The position numbers and the translations under genes are program-made. Shown here piece after piece: positions 21,890 to 33,339 of a stretch of DNA of 64,000 nucleotides (position 1 is the first letter of the stretch; each line of letters starts with the position of its first letter). Where the stretch lies: contig JAQGEQ010000171.1 of NCBI GenBank assembly GCA_034620365.1, positions 248,001-312,000 of the forward strand, read 5' to 3'. A model generated the notes under the pieces. The model saw only the letters and a program-made list of their open reading frames with translations, was not told the DNA's origin and did no database searches. The DNA is from Pegea sp. RAD2-039 (Eukaryota > Chordata > Thaliacea > Salpida > Salpidae).

Positions 21890-22950
21890 AAATGTTTTTA
21901 TTCAAACAAATAACTTTGAAAAAGCAAAACTATCAACTTAATTTAGTTTTATCTATATGAATAGTGTATGCAATACCGTAAAAGTAATACCATTGACTAG
22001 TAAGTACTACAATTGAATAATAAAGAAGTTGTAAAGTCAATCAAACGAGTTTTTATCAGTAAGTTTGTGGTTTATGTCTTGACCACAATCATGTTACAAT
22101 GTTATGTTTCCAGTTACTACCACAAAACAAGCAACACTCGTCGTTGCTCTTGTTATTTCAATAAGTTTGAATAGAGATATATTCTTTTGCAAAAGGTAGT
22201 CAATTTTTATTACAAGTGTTCCATATATGTTTATTTAGATTATTTAAAGCATTTACACAGAATATTAATGTTAGATATTATAAATCTTTTGAATAATAAA
22301 CCATTAAAATTAAAGAATGAACAAACTATAATTTTTAAAACTCCTAGTTTAAATAAGTCAAATCTAGAGATTATTGAATTAGCAAACAAGATTTAAAATT
22401 GCATTTTGAGTTATGACGTCATAATAAGGAATTTTTGAAAAATATCTTCATAATAGATCTTAACTAATTTTCCTCAGTACTACTTCACTTATAATAATAA
22501 GGAATGCTTCGACCGAGAACGACTATGCTGGATGTGGTATAAGTGATGATTGTAAAGAGGCAGTGAAAAGCTATTTATAGTGATATCTTCTCAAGCTGTC
22601 ATTGTAGCTATACTTACAGGATAATTAAATTAAAGATGTAATTTTTCTCAAAATGTAAATAATGTAAATAATCAAAATTAATCATCAAAAATTAATCAAA
22701 ATGTAAATAATTTGTTGGAAATGTACAAATACATAAATTCACATCTAATTTATACTTCAAAAATAATTGTTAAGCCATTAGAAATTATTTCATTTGTAGA
22801 CTTGGTTGTGCAAAAAATCAAAAATACATACTTTCAACTATTAATACTTAATGACTACTTTTGTACCTATAGACACTGAATCTTCATTAAAGTATAGTTC
22901 TATGAAATCCTGTAATTATTAAAGATAAACTAAAGCAGCTAGCACATTTT
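21890..22950. other. AT-rich region left of the histone cluster
   Basis: Contains an open frame at 22187-22396 without recognisable features. The segment about 21940-22060 recurs, diverged, at about 34270-34390 inside the histone cluster, a shared non-coding repeat. A copy of a short dispersed repeat occurs at 22501-22560. Confidence 0.4.
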
Positions 22951-22953
22951 AGT

Positions 22954-22969
22954 GGTCCTAAAAAGGACC
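22954..22969 (-). terminator. Histone 3' stem-loop (H2A, left unit)
   Basis: GGTCCTTTTTAGGACC on the minus strand: a 6-bp stem with a TTTT loop, 17-32 bp after the H2A stop. It directs SLBP-dependent 3' processing of replication-dependent histone mRNA. Confidence 0.9.
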
Positions 22970-22985
22970 TAAGATTAAATCTTAT

Positions 22986-23360
22986 TTACTCTTTCTTAGA
23001 TGTTTTCTTGGGTAAGAGAACAGATTGAATATTTGGTAGAACGCCACCTTGAGCAATAGTTACACCACCAAGTAACTTGTTCAATTCCTCGTCATTACGA
23101 ATAGCCAATTGTAAGTGACGAGGAATGATTCTACTCTTCTTGTTGTCACGAGCAGCATTGCCAGCTAATTCTAATACTTCAGCACTAAGATATTCCAACA
23201 CTGCAGCCAAATACACAGGTGCTCCAGCACCAACTCGACTGGCATAATTGCCATTTCTCAATAGTCGATGAACACGACCAACTGGAAATTGAAGTCCGGC
23301 TCGAGAAGAACGAGTCTTCGATTTGGTCTTAGTAATAGCACCTTTACCTTTGGATGACAT
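22986..23360 (-). CDS. H2A: Histone H2A, left unit
   Basis: Core nucleosome histone of 124 residues. The start chosen is the ATG at 23360 ([20 protein letters not shown]); the frame extends upstream only into leader sequence. The canonical core is present: [60 protein letters not shown] and the acidic-patch region [20 protein letters not shown]. It lacks an SQ motif at the C-terminus (ends [10 protein letters not shown]), so it is a canonical S-phase H2A, not H2A.X. It differs from the right-unit copy at the second residue and the C-terminal tail. Divergently paired with H2B across a 175-bp promoter. Confidence 0.98.
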   Translation of the reverse strand: MSSKGKGAITKTKSKTRSSRAGLQFPVGRVHRLLRNGNYASRVGAGAPVYLAAVLEYLSAEVLELAGNAARDNKKSRIIPRHLQLAIRNDEELNKLLGGVTIAQGGVLPNIQSVLLPKKTSKKE

Positions 23361-23535
23361 CTTAGCAATAGGAAATATTATAAACAATAAATCACACTAA
23401 ATCGTAGAATGTTACTTTTAACTATATATTAAATTTCGGACGTCATCGACATGAATACTGGTTATTATTGCTTATTTACATAATATTAAGGTATATATAC
23501 TTATAGTTTTATAACATTTGATTTAGACACCTAAG
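23361..23535. promoter_or_regulatory. Bidirectional H2A/H2B promoter, left unit
   Basis: 175 bp between the two start codons. It contains a CRE/ATF-like GACGTCATCGAC at 23439-23450 and a TATA-like GTATATATAC at 23491-23500 facing H2B. An AT-rich TATATATT at about 23423-23430 faces H2A. The right unit has the same spacing. Confidence 0.75.
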
Positions 23536-23895
23536 ATGGCAGGATCCAAAGCATCTACTAAAATCGTCAAAGCTCCTAAATCGGTTGAAAAAGCCAAAAA
23601 GCGACGTCATCGTCGAAAAGAAAGCTTCGGCATTTATGTTTACAAAGTTCTGAAACAAGTTCATCCTGATACCGGTATCTCTAGCAAGGCCATGAACATC
23701 ATGAACTCGTTTGTGAATGACATCTTTGAGCAAATTGCTTCTGAATCTGCTCGACTTGCTCATTACAACAAGCGATCTACTATCAGCAGTCGAGAAATTC
23801 AAACAGCTGTTCGCTTACTTTTGCCTGGTGAATTAGCAAAGCATGCAGTTTCTGAAGGCACTAAGGCAGTCACTAAGTATACTAGTTCAAAATAG
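23536..23895 (+). CDS. H2B: Histone H2B, left unit
   Basis: 119 residues. The basic N-tail ([20 protein letters not shown], then KRRHRRK) is followed by the conserved fold: [60 protein letters not shown] and [20 protein letters not shown], ending [11 protein letters not shown]. The C-terminal Lys ubiquitinated in other animals (in AVTKYTSS) is present. The protein sequence is identical to the right-unit copy, with only silent differences, indicating concerted evolution or recent duplication. Confidence 0.98.
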   Translation: MAGSKASTKIVKAPKSVEKAKKRRHRRKESFGIYVYKVLKQVHPDTGISSKAMNIMNSFVNDIFEQIASESARLAHYNKRSTISSREIQTAVRLLLPGELAKHAVSEGTKAVTKYTSSK

Positions 23896-23910
23896 ATATT
23901 TCATATCTTA

Positions 23911-23926
23911 GGTCCTTTTTAGGACC
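23911..23926 (+). terminator. Histone 3' stem-loop (H2B, left unit)
   Basis: GGTCCTTTTTAGGACC, 6-bp stem with TTTT loop, 16 bp after the H2B stop. Confidence 0.9.
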
Positions 23927-23929
23927 ACT

Positions 23930-24610
23930 TAATTCAGATGAAATTAAAAAAAATAGTTTCAAGCTACGGGTCATCAGCTTTTAATTTGACTATGTAAAAA
24001 AGATTAGTCTTGAAAACGGATTTTTATGATATTTTCAATATAAAATAATACAACTCCGACATTAAAATAAAGATTTTTCAAATTGTAAATTAAGATGTAA
24101 AAGTAAAAATGCATTTTTATTCTTGCGTAAACGTTACAGACTTAAATTTTTTAAACTCTGAGCTTTAGTCATTATAGTTTGTTGACATTAATCGATGTTC
24201 TATTTTGAAAAATTTTAATATTATTTTTGCCAAAATGATTCTTGCCCTTTTCTTTAGACTAATTATAAGTTTTATATTATTTTGAATCTTATGAAAGTTT
24301 TTGAATGGGAAAAATCAAAATCTAGTAAGATATATTTATAACTTAAGAGCTCCATAATTAAGTTTTAATATCATATGGTTAAAATGGAACAGAAACACCA
24401 AATACTTAACATCATTATCTTCAGTTTCAAGAACTAAAGCTATACTATAAAATAATTAGTATTGAAATTTTTCATTTTCTCCCAGCAGTCCTTAAAAACT
24501 ATGTGCATAATAGACTTCAACTAATTCTGCACTAAAGTGCCATTTGATTAGCTCTTAGTACAACTGTCACACCTTGCACAAACCTCTAAATGCTCAGTTT
24601 AAAAACTCAG
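23930..24610. other. H2B-H4 3'-3' spacer, left unit
   Basis: AT-rich spacer between convergent 3' ends. It is well conserved with 35993-36670 in the right unit, but no genes are seen. Confidence 0.6.
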
Positions 24611-24611
24611 T

Positions 24612-24627
24612 GGTCCTAAAAAGGACC
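24612..24627 (-). terminator. Histone 3' stem-loop (H4, left unit)
   Basis: Minus-strand GGTCCTTTTTAGGACC, 6-bp stem with TTTT loop, just after the H4 stop at 24642. Confidence 0.9.
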
Positions 24628-24641
24628 TTTGATAGAAATAT

Positions 24642-24965
<324 letters not shown>

Positions 24966-25017
24966 TCAAATAGAATAGTATTTGGCGCTATTTTTCGTAT
25001 CATAAATTAAAGTTACA

Positions 25018-25029
25018 GACGTCAGCGAG
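25018..25029 (-). promoter_or_regulatory. CRE-like element upstream of H4, left unit
   Basis: GACGTCAGCGAG, about 65 bp upstream of the H4 ATG; the identical string lies at 37079-37090 upstream of the right H4. Confidence 0.6.
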
Positions 25030-25580
25030 TGTGATTTAATCCATTAGCTAAATTATATAATTTTATGTAAACTTAAATAACAAATTCAAACATTTTCTTC
25101 ATTTCATATAAATAGCTAATAACTAAGCTTTAATTTGAATGGAATACTGCTGGTTGTCAATTTAATTAGTTAAAGTTTGTTATTTTTTGGTATAAAAGTT
25201 TACAAGGTAATTTTAAAGTCGAAATGTTTATATTTCCTAAAAAAGCAAAACTTATGCTTTAAACTACTTTCAAAATACTTATAGCAGCACTCATTCCAAA
25301 TTATGATCACGTTTAACTTATACCAGTTAGTACTAATTACAAACTTTATTAAAATCAATTTATTTGTAGACCGAAAAAATAGTCATTGATAAATAGTATT
25401 AAACAATTGTATTTGAAAATATACTTTTGACAAGTTAAAAGTATTTGTAGATAGTCATCCATTAAGAAACTTTTTACGATCACCACAGCTAGCTCTAATA
25501 TCTTACTAAAAAATTAAATACAAATTCTCATTCGAGATTTCAGTGAATTTTAAACATTTTGCTTGTTATCAGAAATTGGT
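25030..25580. other. H4-H3 spacer, left unit
   Basis: AT-rich, no gene. The right-unit equivalent (37091-37468) is about 170 bp shorter, so an indel separates the two units here. Confidence 0.5.
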
Positions 25581-25596
25581 GGTCCTTAAAAGGACC
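25581..25596 (-). terminator. Histone 3' stem-loop (H3, left unit)
   Basis: Minus-strand GGTCCTTTTAAGGACC: 6-bp stem with TTTA loop, differing in the fourth loop base from H2A/H2B/H4. Confidence 0.9.
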
Positions 25597-25612
25597 TTGT
25601 GCATAAAACACA

Positions 25613-26032
<420 letters not shown>

Positions 26033-26080
26033 TTATGTAAGCATAAATATTGATTGTGTATAACACTTAATTACAATTAC

Positions 26081-26092
26081 TGACGTCATCGA
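26081..26092 (-). promoter_or_regulatory. CRE/ATF-like element upstream of H3, left unit
   Basis: TGACGTCATCGA, about 58 bp upstream of the H3 ATG; it recurs at the same distance in the other H3 copies (33340-33351 inverted, 37969-37980). Confidence 0.7.
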
Positions 26093-26214
26093 CAGCGTTT
26101 AAAGTCACTTTTGTTTGATAAATAACTTAAATTGAAAATAATTTTAACGGATTATAAAAAGTAACTACCAATAGTTTTGAAGAGTAAGATTTACCCTGGT
26201 CATCACCAATAATA

Positions 26215-26450
26215 TTATCCAAAACATCAACCATTAATTGCCATTAAGTATGCTAATCACTTGTGTAATGTTGATTTATCACACCCACAATCTGATTAAT
26301 GAAAACACTTCTAGTTTGTCTGTTCTGCTGCATTACGTTGATGGCGTAGAGTGGAATCCTGCTGTATGGGCAACAGCTGGATCTCTTTATTACTGCCCTA
26401 GCATATGTGCATGATCTTCCGAGGCCAAATCTGGCCAAAAATAATTCCTA
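26215..26450 (-). repeat. Conserved H3-H1 spacer block (copy 1 of 3)
   Basis: A block conserved in all three H3-H1 spacers (also 33000-33240 plus, 38095-38330 minus), less AT-rich than its flanks and containing TCCAGCTGTTGCCCATACAG and TGCAGCAGAACAGACAAAC. It has no ORF. Part of its left end (GGCCGAG...CATGCACATATG) resembles short repeats elsewhere at 22501, 50107 and 58481. It could be a small RNA gene or a mobile-element remnant; I cannot decide. Confidence 0.45.
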
Positions 26451-26569
26451 ATCATACTTGTTAATTTTCTTTTAAAATAAGAGCTATTAAGTGTGAGAGA
26501 AAAGCGCAAAGTTCACAAAAATTTGGAATTTGCGAAAAGGGATGTTTTAAAATAATTCTTCAGTACTAC

Positions 26570-26581
26570 TGACGTCATCGA
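26570..26581. promoter_or_regulatory. CRE-like element between H3 and H1, left unit
   Basis: TGACGTCATCGA about 140 bp beyond the H1 stem-loop. The inverted copy has it doubled (32846-32871); the right unit has a mutated TGACGTAATCGA (38460-38471). Confidence 0.5.
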
Positions 26582-26711
26582 TGGAAGAAATTATTCTTGT
26601 AGCTTAAGTTATACTCAGTCTAATACTGTCCGAACAATAACCTGAAAACTAACTTTTCGACTTTATTAATGGCTTGAACAGCGCTTATTGCAATGTATCT
26701 TTCATTTAGGT

Positions 26712-26727
26712 GGTTCTGGAAAGAACC
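26712..26727 (-). terminator. Histone 3' stem-loop (H1, left unit)
   Basis: Minus-strand GGTTCTTTCCAGAACC: 6-bp stem with TTCC loop. The other two H1 copies have the canonical TTTC loop, so this copy carries a loop substitution. Confidence 0.85.
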
Positions 26728-26750
26728 GGCTTGAAACTTAAATTTACAGC

Positions 26751-27317
26751 TTAAGCTTTTTTACCCACAGATTTATTTGAAGCTGACTTTTTAACACTAC
26801 TCTTAGAATTACTTTTGTTTGGAGCAGACTTTTTAACAACTTTCTTTTTTACTGTTGTTTTATTTGCCAACTTTTTAGGTTTTGATGGCAACACTTTCTT
26901 CTTAGATGTCTTAGAAGCGGGCTTCTTAGCTGTTTTGACTTTTGAAGAAGCAACAGATTTCTTAGTTGATTTTTTTGCAACTAAAGTTGTTTTTTCAACC
27001 TTGCTTACAGATTTCTTTTCCACTTTAGCAAGTTTAAAAGATCCAGAAGCTCCTATTCCACTAGCTTGAATCAGAGCGCCATCCGTAATTGCCTTTAGTA
27101 TAGCTTTTCTCACATGCAATTCGAAGTTATCTTTGACTTTATAATGTTCTTTAATATAATTAGCAATAGCATGGCGGGAACTTCCTTTGCGTTGCTTTAA
27201 TGCAGCAATAGAAGCCAGAACCATTTGCTTGAAAGGTGGATGATCTGTTAGTTTTTTTCGAACATTCTTTGTTCGTTTAGAAGTAGCAGTATCGCCAGAA
27301 GCAGCTGAGACAACCAT
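26751..27317 (-). CDS. H1: Linker histone H1, left unit
   Basis: 188 residues. A short N-tail (VVSAASGDTATSKRTKNVRK) precedes the winged-helix globular domain (about 24-100: HPPFKQMVLASIAALKQRKG, SSRHAIANYIKEHYKVKDNF, ELHVRKAILKAITDGALIQA, SGIGASGSFKLAK). A Lys/Ser/Ala-rich C-terminal tail with repeated KKS and AKK motifs ends NKSVGKKA. It binds linker DNA at the nucleosome dyad. It differs from the inverted copy at a few N-tail residues (TATSKRTKNVRKK versus TAASKRTKNVKKR). Confidence 0.97.
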   Translation of the reverse strand: MVVSAASGDTATSKRTKNVRKKLTDHPPFKQMVLASIAALKQRKGSSRHAIANYIKEHYKVKDNFELHVRKAILKAITDGALIQASGIGASGSFKLAKVEKKSVSKVEKTTLVAKKSTKKSVASSKVKTAKKPASKTSKKKVLPSKPKKLANKTTVKKKVVKKSAPNKSNSKSSVKKSASNKSVGKKA

Positions 27318-28235
27318 GACTAATTATGAGTTAGATTAATTCTAATCTTAATTATTAATTCTAATAAAGTAAATTTTAGTCTAGTTGTAATGGACGGACC
27401 TGAGCGACATAAATCATTTTTTGAAAAACGTAAAAGTTCGAAAGTCAACAATTTTAATTAAATCTGTGCTTTAAATCAAGATAACTATGTATAAGAAATT
27501 ACTCAAATTCTTTTGTTTATAATTTTAGATTTTAAATAAGTAATTCACCATTTATCTACTTCATTCTTATCCAGCTGTAGTGAATTTTTTACGTTATTTC
27601 TTACAAAATACCAGTGTATGAGATAACAGTTCTTATGATAGTATCATTCCATTTTTAACTGGCTTTTATTTAACTAAAAGCTATTCTAACTTGCAATTAC
27701 AGTCTTGATTTTTATTAAAGTTGCATGCTAAAGGTATCAATAATTGAATTTTTAATTAATTAATTTGAACAATGGCAATTAATAATTAATTTTATGCAAG
27801 AATTCTAATTTTAATTATAAAACTACAGATACGTAATTATGCATTTTTAATTTAGCTCAATAAACTTTTAAAAAACCTTAGATTATCGACCCACTATCTA
27901 TTTTTAATAATTGCTAGTTACTTATTGACTGAAGAACTAGTAAAACTAACTTATTGACTAATCAACTCATAATCTTGATCTATTGACACGGTATCAATTT
28001 AATTTACACCAGGAAAGCCTTATTGCTAAAACTCTAGACATGCTAAAAATATCGAAGGTTCTATTATCTACATTAGATTAGAAGAGATACACCAAGCAAA
28101 CACAAGTTTAAACGTTTATATTCTATACATCCGCTATTAATTCATCGACTAATTCTTTTAATTTCTTTTCGAAAACACTCAGTTGTAACTTCTATTTTAG
28201 TTAAATTCCTTTCCTGGTTTCATCTCACCTGTAGT
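27318..28235. other. H1 upstream region (left arm)
   Basis: AT-rich, repeated almost base for base at 31195-32111 (inverted) and 39209-40075 (direct). It includes a minus-strand frame ending LSVFEKKLKELVDELIADV at about 28197-28130, identical in type to the second exon of the small gene at 40011-40249. Confidence 0.6.
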
Positions 28236-28299
28236 GATGTGAGCAAGAAAATTTATAAAATATTTGAAAACAACCAGATGAAGCAAATGGGATTTCAAC

Positions 28300-28570
28300 C
28301 ATTGATTATAAAAATGCTATTAAGTTGGTTGTTTAGTCATTTAGCTTTATTCTCTGGTTCCATAAACAGCTGGTCGCTGTCATTAAGCAAGGGAGGTCTC
28401 ACCTCAAGCTTGTGTTTTATAAAGCCAAAAAACGTTTTCTTGTTAGTTAAAGATAAGATTGCGCAATCTCTTCTTGAGTAGAAACTAGAATTAGATTTCT
28501 TGCAAACTATACAAAGATCTTTGTACAGATATTTGACAGAATGGTCTGATTTAGTTAGTTTGTATATGAG
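28300..28570 (-). mobile_element. LINE fragment (region between endonuclease and RT)
   Basis: The minus-strand reading LTNKKTFFGFIKHKLEVRPP followed by LLNDSDQLFMEPENKAK resembles the linker of CR1/jockey-type LINEs (pattern kkF..yik.k.....plld..g.....e.kA). No continuation into an RT core is seen here; it is a fragment only. Confidence 0.55.
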
Positions 28571-28699
28571 GTTTTCAAATGTTGTGAGTTCCTTAATTAT
28601 TTGGACAGATAATATTTTGTCGACTCTATAAAAACGTATAAATTTCTCAATCGACTTATAAAAATTGTTAGTAAGCCGTTAGTTAGTATTAGTTAGTAT

Positions 28700-29900
28700 T
28701 TAGTTAGTGTTAGTAATAAAAGCTTATTGTAAGCTTTTCTTAGATCTGTTAATTAAGTTGTGCGCAATGTTAGGTTTTCTAATTGTAGAAACGTATATGT
28801 TATCTTTATGTCTTTAACAAAGTTAAAATTGTATGATTCATTTGGTATTGTTAAATAAGTGTGTAGCCAGCTACACTTTTAGCTTAATGTTTAAACTTTG
28901 TTTTAAGTATATAGGATCTGTAATTTAAGCTCTAGATAATCTTAGGTTTTCTGATTGTAAGGTTGTATATGTTATCTTTTTGTTTATAACAGACTAAACA
29001 ATTTTTTTGATATTTATTGCTGTTAAAAAAGTGTATAGTTAGCTAAACTTTGCCTTTATTGCTTTTAGCTTGTTTTTTTTTAAGTATATTCTTGTTTTAC
29101 TATTTAAAGCAGCCATTATAATGAAGTTTTTCTATGAGTATCTTCCTAAAAGAATAATGTTTTAGTTTAAAAGTAATTTTATGTTCATGATAAAAATATT
29201 GTTTTCATATTAATTTTTAGAAAAACTGCATAATCTATTAGTTATAGACTATTATATTGTTATTTCATTATATTAAAAACCCAACATTTTAAATATTTTT
29301 TTATAAAACTCTGATTTCTTTAGATTAAAATAAAAAAATGAGTGACAATATTGAAAAAGATCAGTACAATCAACTAGTATACGAGGCTAGTGCAAACCTT
29401 AATTATGGCATGAAGCAAGATATAAACTTGTTTAAAGATCTGTCTAAATCTGGAGTTATTAAAGAAAATTATGAAATAAAGAAGCTTTATTGAAAAACGA
29501 AAACGATCAAATTCAAATAAAAACTTCTTTCCGTAGCCCTTTTAATCGTAAGGAAAAACATCAAAAAGGAAAACGTTTCAGTGTGAGGTTTGTCTGAAAA
29601 AGTTGAAAACCAAACAAGCATTAAATCAACACCATCGCCGTCATTATGGAATATAACCTGAATGCTGTGGATTTTGTGGGAAATCGTTGAACAGTTTAAG
29701 TGAATCAAATGTTCATATGCTTAAACATACTTGTGAGAAGTCTTTTCAATGTAAAGTTTGTGATAAATGCTTTACAGTCTCAAGTAATCTAACAAGACAT
29801 ATCCGAAAACACACTGGCGAAAAGCGTTTTCAATGTGAAGGTTCTGGAAAAACCTTTTCATAATCTGGCAATCTGGTAGTTCACATGAGATCACATACTG
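28700..29900 (+). pseudogene. C2H2 zinc-finger pseudogene plus its 5' region, truncated by a LINE
   Basis: A possible start at 29338 (MSDNIEKDQYNQLVYEASAN) is followed by a stop and frame changes. Degenerate C2H2 fingers then appear: CEVCLKKLKTKQALNQHHRR, CCGFCGKSLNSLSESNVH, CKVCDKCFTVSSNLTRHIRK and CEGSGKTFS(stop)SGNLVVHMRSH, with TGEKRFQC linkers. There are stops at GI(stop)PECC and in the last finger. Homology stops abruptly near 29905, where LINE sequence in the opposite orientation begins. A diverged inverted paralogous copy, including several hundred bp upstream, lies at 42640-43990. Confidence 0.8.
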
Positions 29901-29904
29901 ATAT

Positions 29905-30760
29905 GGCATCCATACACTGACATTGTATTCAAGAATTGGACGTAAGTACAATTTGAAGAGATTAATAAAAAAGCCTGGGTCCTTAGAGTTAAAGGTATTT
30001 ATAATAAAGTATATAAGGTTGATTGATTTTTCAAAGATTTGGGAAACATAATTGTGCCATTTAAAGTCAGATGGTAGAATAATGCCGAGTTCTAGAACCG
30101 ACGATATTCGTTGAGTAATAAATCCATTGATGGTGTATTGATTCAAGGAATTTGCAGCTGGTTTAAGGGAAAAAGTTATAAGTTCAGACTTTGTGGGATG
30201 GATTCTGAGCTGCCAATTCGTATATCAAATTATACAGTGTGTAGTGCAGTTTGAAGTTTTGAAGGATTGCAAGATAATAGCTTGATGTCATTTGCATAAA
30301 CAAACACACTGAAATCATCTACTCCTACTAGTCCTCTGATGAAGTCTTCAATTAAATTAAAAAAGACTTTAAACGACTTTAAAACTGAACGGAACCCTGA
30401 ATAACACCACTGATGACTAAAAGTATATAACATTGTTCATCACGAGTTTGTTTGGTTGTACCTGATAAGTAATCTTCAATCCACTTAAAGGTAGAGCTGT
30501 TGATTGTTAAAATTTGTAAAACAATAATGAGCTTGTTGTGTGGGACAGAATCAAACGCTTTAGTGAAACCGAGATATATGATGTCACAAGGAGTAATAAG
30601 TTTGTAATTAGCTGTGAACTGATTAAGAAAAATGAGATGTTGGGTCAGGGAAGTTCTTCATTTCACAAAGCCATGCTGGATATCAAATAATAAATGGTGC
30701 TTCATAAATTACTGGTCAGATTAGTCAAATGCCTAAACGTTTCGTTAGCTTAAACTTTTA
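29905..30760 (-). mobile_element. CR1/jockey-like LINE relic in the inverted-repeat spacer
   Basis: On the minus strand, RT motifs in order: DIQHGFVK, NYKLITPCDIIYLGFTKAFD followed by SVPHNKLI, FKWIEDYLSGTTKQTRDEQC, FFNLIEDFIRGLVGVDDFSV followed by FVYANDIKLLSC, then SSVLELGIILPSDFKWHNYV and LYLRPILEYNVSVWMPYQ. The catalytic box reads YAND rather than YADD, and stops interrupt the frame. It belongs to the same family as the relic at 20790-21885 but keeps more of the RT and lacks the 3' tail. Confidence 0.85.
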
Positions 30761-30763
30761 ACG

Positions 30764-31193
30764 TTAAAGTTTAATGGAGCTTGAATTCAATCCTATTGTG
30801 AACGCATGTCGGAGCAAAGGGCTCTTTTTGATGTGAGTGTCGGTGACCTTCTTGGCAAGAAGCTGTATCATGCTAGCATTTTTGTCGGTACCGGAATCAC
30901 CGACTACCAAGACCCATGTGACATGTTTCCTTGTCGAGGCATCCATTAATTTCATCCATTAATTTAAAGAAACTAGAAAGTTTTTTGCTGAACTTGGCAA
31001 CATCGTTGCCAATTTCAAATTTAAATTTGTCAAATTCAGCAGATACAGATTTGCTTATGTCGGATAATAAGTTTTGATTAAAATTATAGGAGGTATATGT
31101 TATGTCCATGGTTCCACATTTAATCAAGAACATTTTAAACCCCATTTGCTTCATCTGGTTGTTTTCAAATATTTTATAAATTTTCTTGCTCAC
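30764..31193 (-). pseudogene. Frameshifted ORF upstream of the LINE relic, unknown (ORF1-like?)
   Basis: Two overlapping minus-strand frames. The first (31193-30897) reads SKKIYKIFENNQMKQMGFKM and continues SVSAEFDKFKFEIGNDVAKF. The second (30955-30764) reads VLVVGDSGTDKNASMIQLLA and continues KKVTDTHIKKSPLLRHAF. They look like one protein broken by a frameshift near 30900-30950, where a short duplication of CATCCATTAATTT occurs. Only the first about 20 codons are shared with the other arm (28239 onwards). Lying directly upstream of and on the same strand as the LINE RT, it may be LINE ORF1 material; I do not recognise a domain. Confidence 0.35.
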
Positions 31194-32111
31194 ATCACTA
31201 CAGGTGAGATGAAACCAGGAAAGGAATTTAACTAAAATAGAAGTTACAACTGAGTGTTTTCGAAAAGAAATTAAAAGAATTAGTCGATGAATTAATAGCG
31301 GATGTATAGAATATAAACGTTTAAACTTGTGTTTGCTTGGTGTATTTCTTCTAATCTAATGTAGATAATAGAACCTTCGATATTTTTAGCATGTCTAGAG
31401 TTTTAGCAATAAGGCTTTCCTGGTGTAAATTAAATTGATACCGTGTCAATAGATCAAGATTATGAGTTGATTAGTCAATAAGTTAGTTTTACTAGTTCTT
31501 CAGTCAATAAGTAACTAGCAATTATTAAAAATAGATAGTGGGTCGATAATCTAAGGTTTTTTAAAAGTTTATTGAGCTAAATTAAAAATGCATAATTACG
31601 TATCTGTAGTTTTATAATTAAAATTAGAATTCTTGCATAAAATTAATTATTAATTGCCATTGTTCAAATTAATTAATTAAAAATTCAATTATTGATACCT
31701 TTAGCATGCAACTTTAATAAAAATCAAGACTGTAATTGCAAGTTAGAATAGCTTTTAGTTAAATAAAAGCCAGTTAAAAATGGAATGATACTATCATAAG
31801 AACTGTTATCTCATACACTGGTATTTTGTAAGAAATAACGTAAAAAATTCACTACAGCTGGATAAGAATGAAGTAGATAAATGGTGAATTACTTATTTAA
31901 AATCTAAAATTATAAACAAAAGAATTTGAGTAATTTCTTATACATAGTTATCTTGATTTAAAGCACAGATTTAATTAAAATTGTTGACTTTCGAACTTTT
32001 ACGTTTTTCAAAAAATGATTTATGTCGCTCAGGTCCGTCCATTACAACTAGACTAAAATTTACATTCTTTGTTAGTCAATTGATTAGAATTAATCTAACT
32101 CATAATTAGTC

Positions 32112-32678
32112 ATGGTTGTCTCAGCTGCTTCTGGCGATACTGCTGCTTCTAAACGAACAAAAAATGTTAAAAAGAGACTGACAGATCATCCACCTTTCAA
32201 GCAAATGGTTCTGGCTTCTATTGCTGCATTAAAGCAACGCAAAGGAAGTTCCCGCCATGCTATTGCTAATTATATTAAAGAACATTATAAAGTCAAAGAT
32301 AACTTCGAATTGCATGTGAGAAAAGCTATACTAAAGGCAATTATGGATGGCGCTCTGATTCAAGCTAGTGGAATAGGAGCTTCTGGATCTTTTAAACTTG
32401 CTAAAGTGGAAAAGAAATCTGTAAGCAAGGTTGAAAAAACAACTTTAGTTGCAAAAAAATCAACTAAGAAATCTGTTGCTTCTTCAAAAGTCAAAACAGC
32501 TAAGAAGCCTGCTTCTAAGACATCTAAGAAGAAAGTGTTGCCATCAAAACCTAAAAAGTTGGCAAATAAAACAACAGTAAAAAAGAAAGTTGTTAAAAAG
32601 TCTGCTCCAAACAAAAGTAATTCTAAGAGTAGTGTTAAAAAGTCAGCTTCAAATAAATCTGTGGGTAAAAAAGCTTAA
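32112..32678 (+). CDS. H1: Linker histone H1, inverted copy
   Basis: 188 residues, same domain layout as the left copy: globular domain about 24-100 and Lys-rich tail ending NKSVGKKA. Differences include KNVKKRLTDHPP and KAIMDGALIQ (Met for Thr) in the globular domain. The gene is intact, with a canonical stem-loop downstream. Confidence 0.97.
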   Translation: MVVSAASGDTAASKRTKNVKKRLTDHPPFKQMVLASIAALKQRKGSSRHAIANYIKEHYKVKDNFELHVRKAILKAIMDGALIQASGIGASGSFKLAKVEKKSVSKVEKTTLVAKKSTKKSVASSKVKTAKKPASKTSKKKVLPSKPKKLANKTTVKKKVVKKSAPNKSNSKSSVKKSASNKSVGKKA

Positions 32679-32701
32679 GCTGTAAATTTAAGTTTCAAGC
32701 C

Positions 32702-32717
32702 GGTTCTTTTCAGAACC
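32702..32717 (+). terminator. Histone 3' stem-loop (H1, inverted copy)
   Basis: GGTTCTTTTCAGAACC: 6-bp stem with canonical TTTC loop, 24 bp after the H1 stop. Confidence 0.92.
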
Positions 32718-32845
32718 ACCTAAATGAAAGATACATTGCAATAAGCGCTGTTCAAGCCATTAATAAAGTCGAAAAGTTAGTTTTCAGGTTATTGTTCGGA
32801 CAGTATCAGACTGAGTATAACTTAAGCTACAAGAATAATTTCTTC

Positions 32846-32871
32846 CATCGATGACGTCCATCGATGACGTC
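32846..32871 (+). promoter_or_regulatory. Duplicated CRE-like element between H1 and H3
   Basis: Two tandem CATCGATGACGTC units where the left arm has one. This is a direct duplication of about 13 bp. Confidence 0.55.
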
Positions 32872-32999
32872 AGTAATACTGAAGAATTAGTTTAAAACAT
32901 CCCTTTTCGCAAATTCCAAATTTTTGTGAACTTTTCGCTTTTCTCGCACACTTAATAGCTCTTATTTAAAAACAAAATTAACAAGTATGATTAGGAATT

Positions 33000-33240
33000 A
33001 TTTTTGGCCACGAAAGGTCATGCACATATGCTAGGGCAGTAATAAAGAGATCCAGCTGTTGCCCATACAGCAGGATTCCACTCTACGCCATCAACGTAAT
33101 GCAGCAGAACAGACAAACTAGAAGTGTTTTCATTAATCAGATTGTGGGTGTGATAATTCAACATTACACAAGTGATTAGCATACTTAATGGCAATTAATG
33201 GTTGATGTTTTGGATAATATTATTGGTGATGACCAGGGTA
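33000..33240 (+). repeat. Conserved H1-H3 spacer block (copy 2 of 3)
   Basis: Inverted copy of 26215-26450, with the same CAGCTGTTGCCCATACAGCA core. Confidence 0.45.
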
Positions 33241-33339
33241 AATCTTACTCTTCAAAACTATTGGTAGTTACTTTTTATAATCCGTTAAAATTATTTTCAA
33301 TTTAAGTTATTTATCAAACAAAAGTGACTTTAAACGCTG

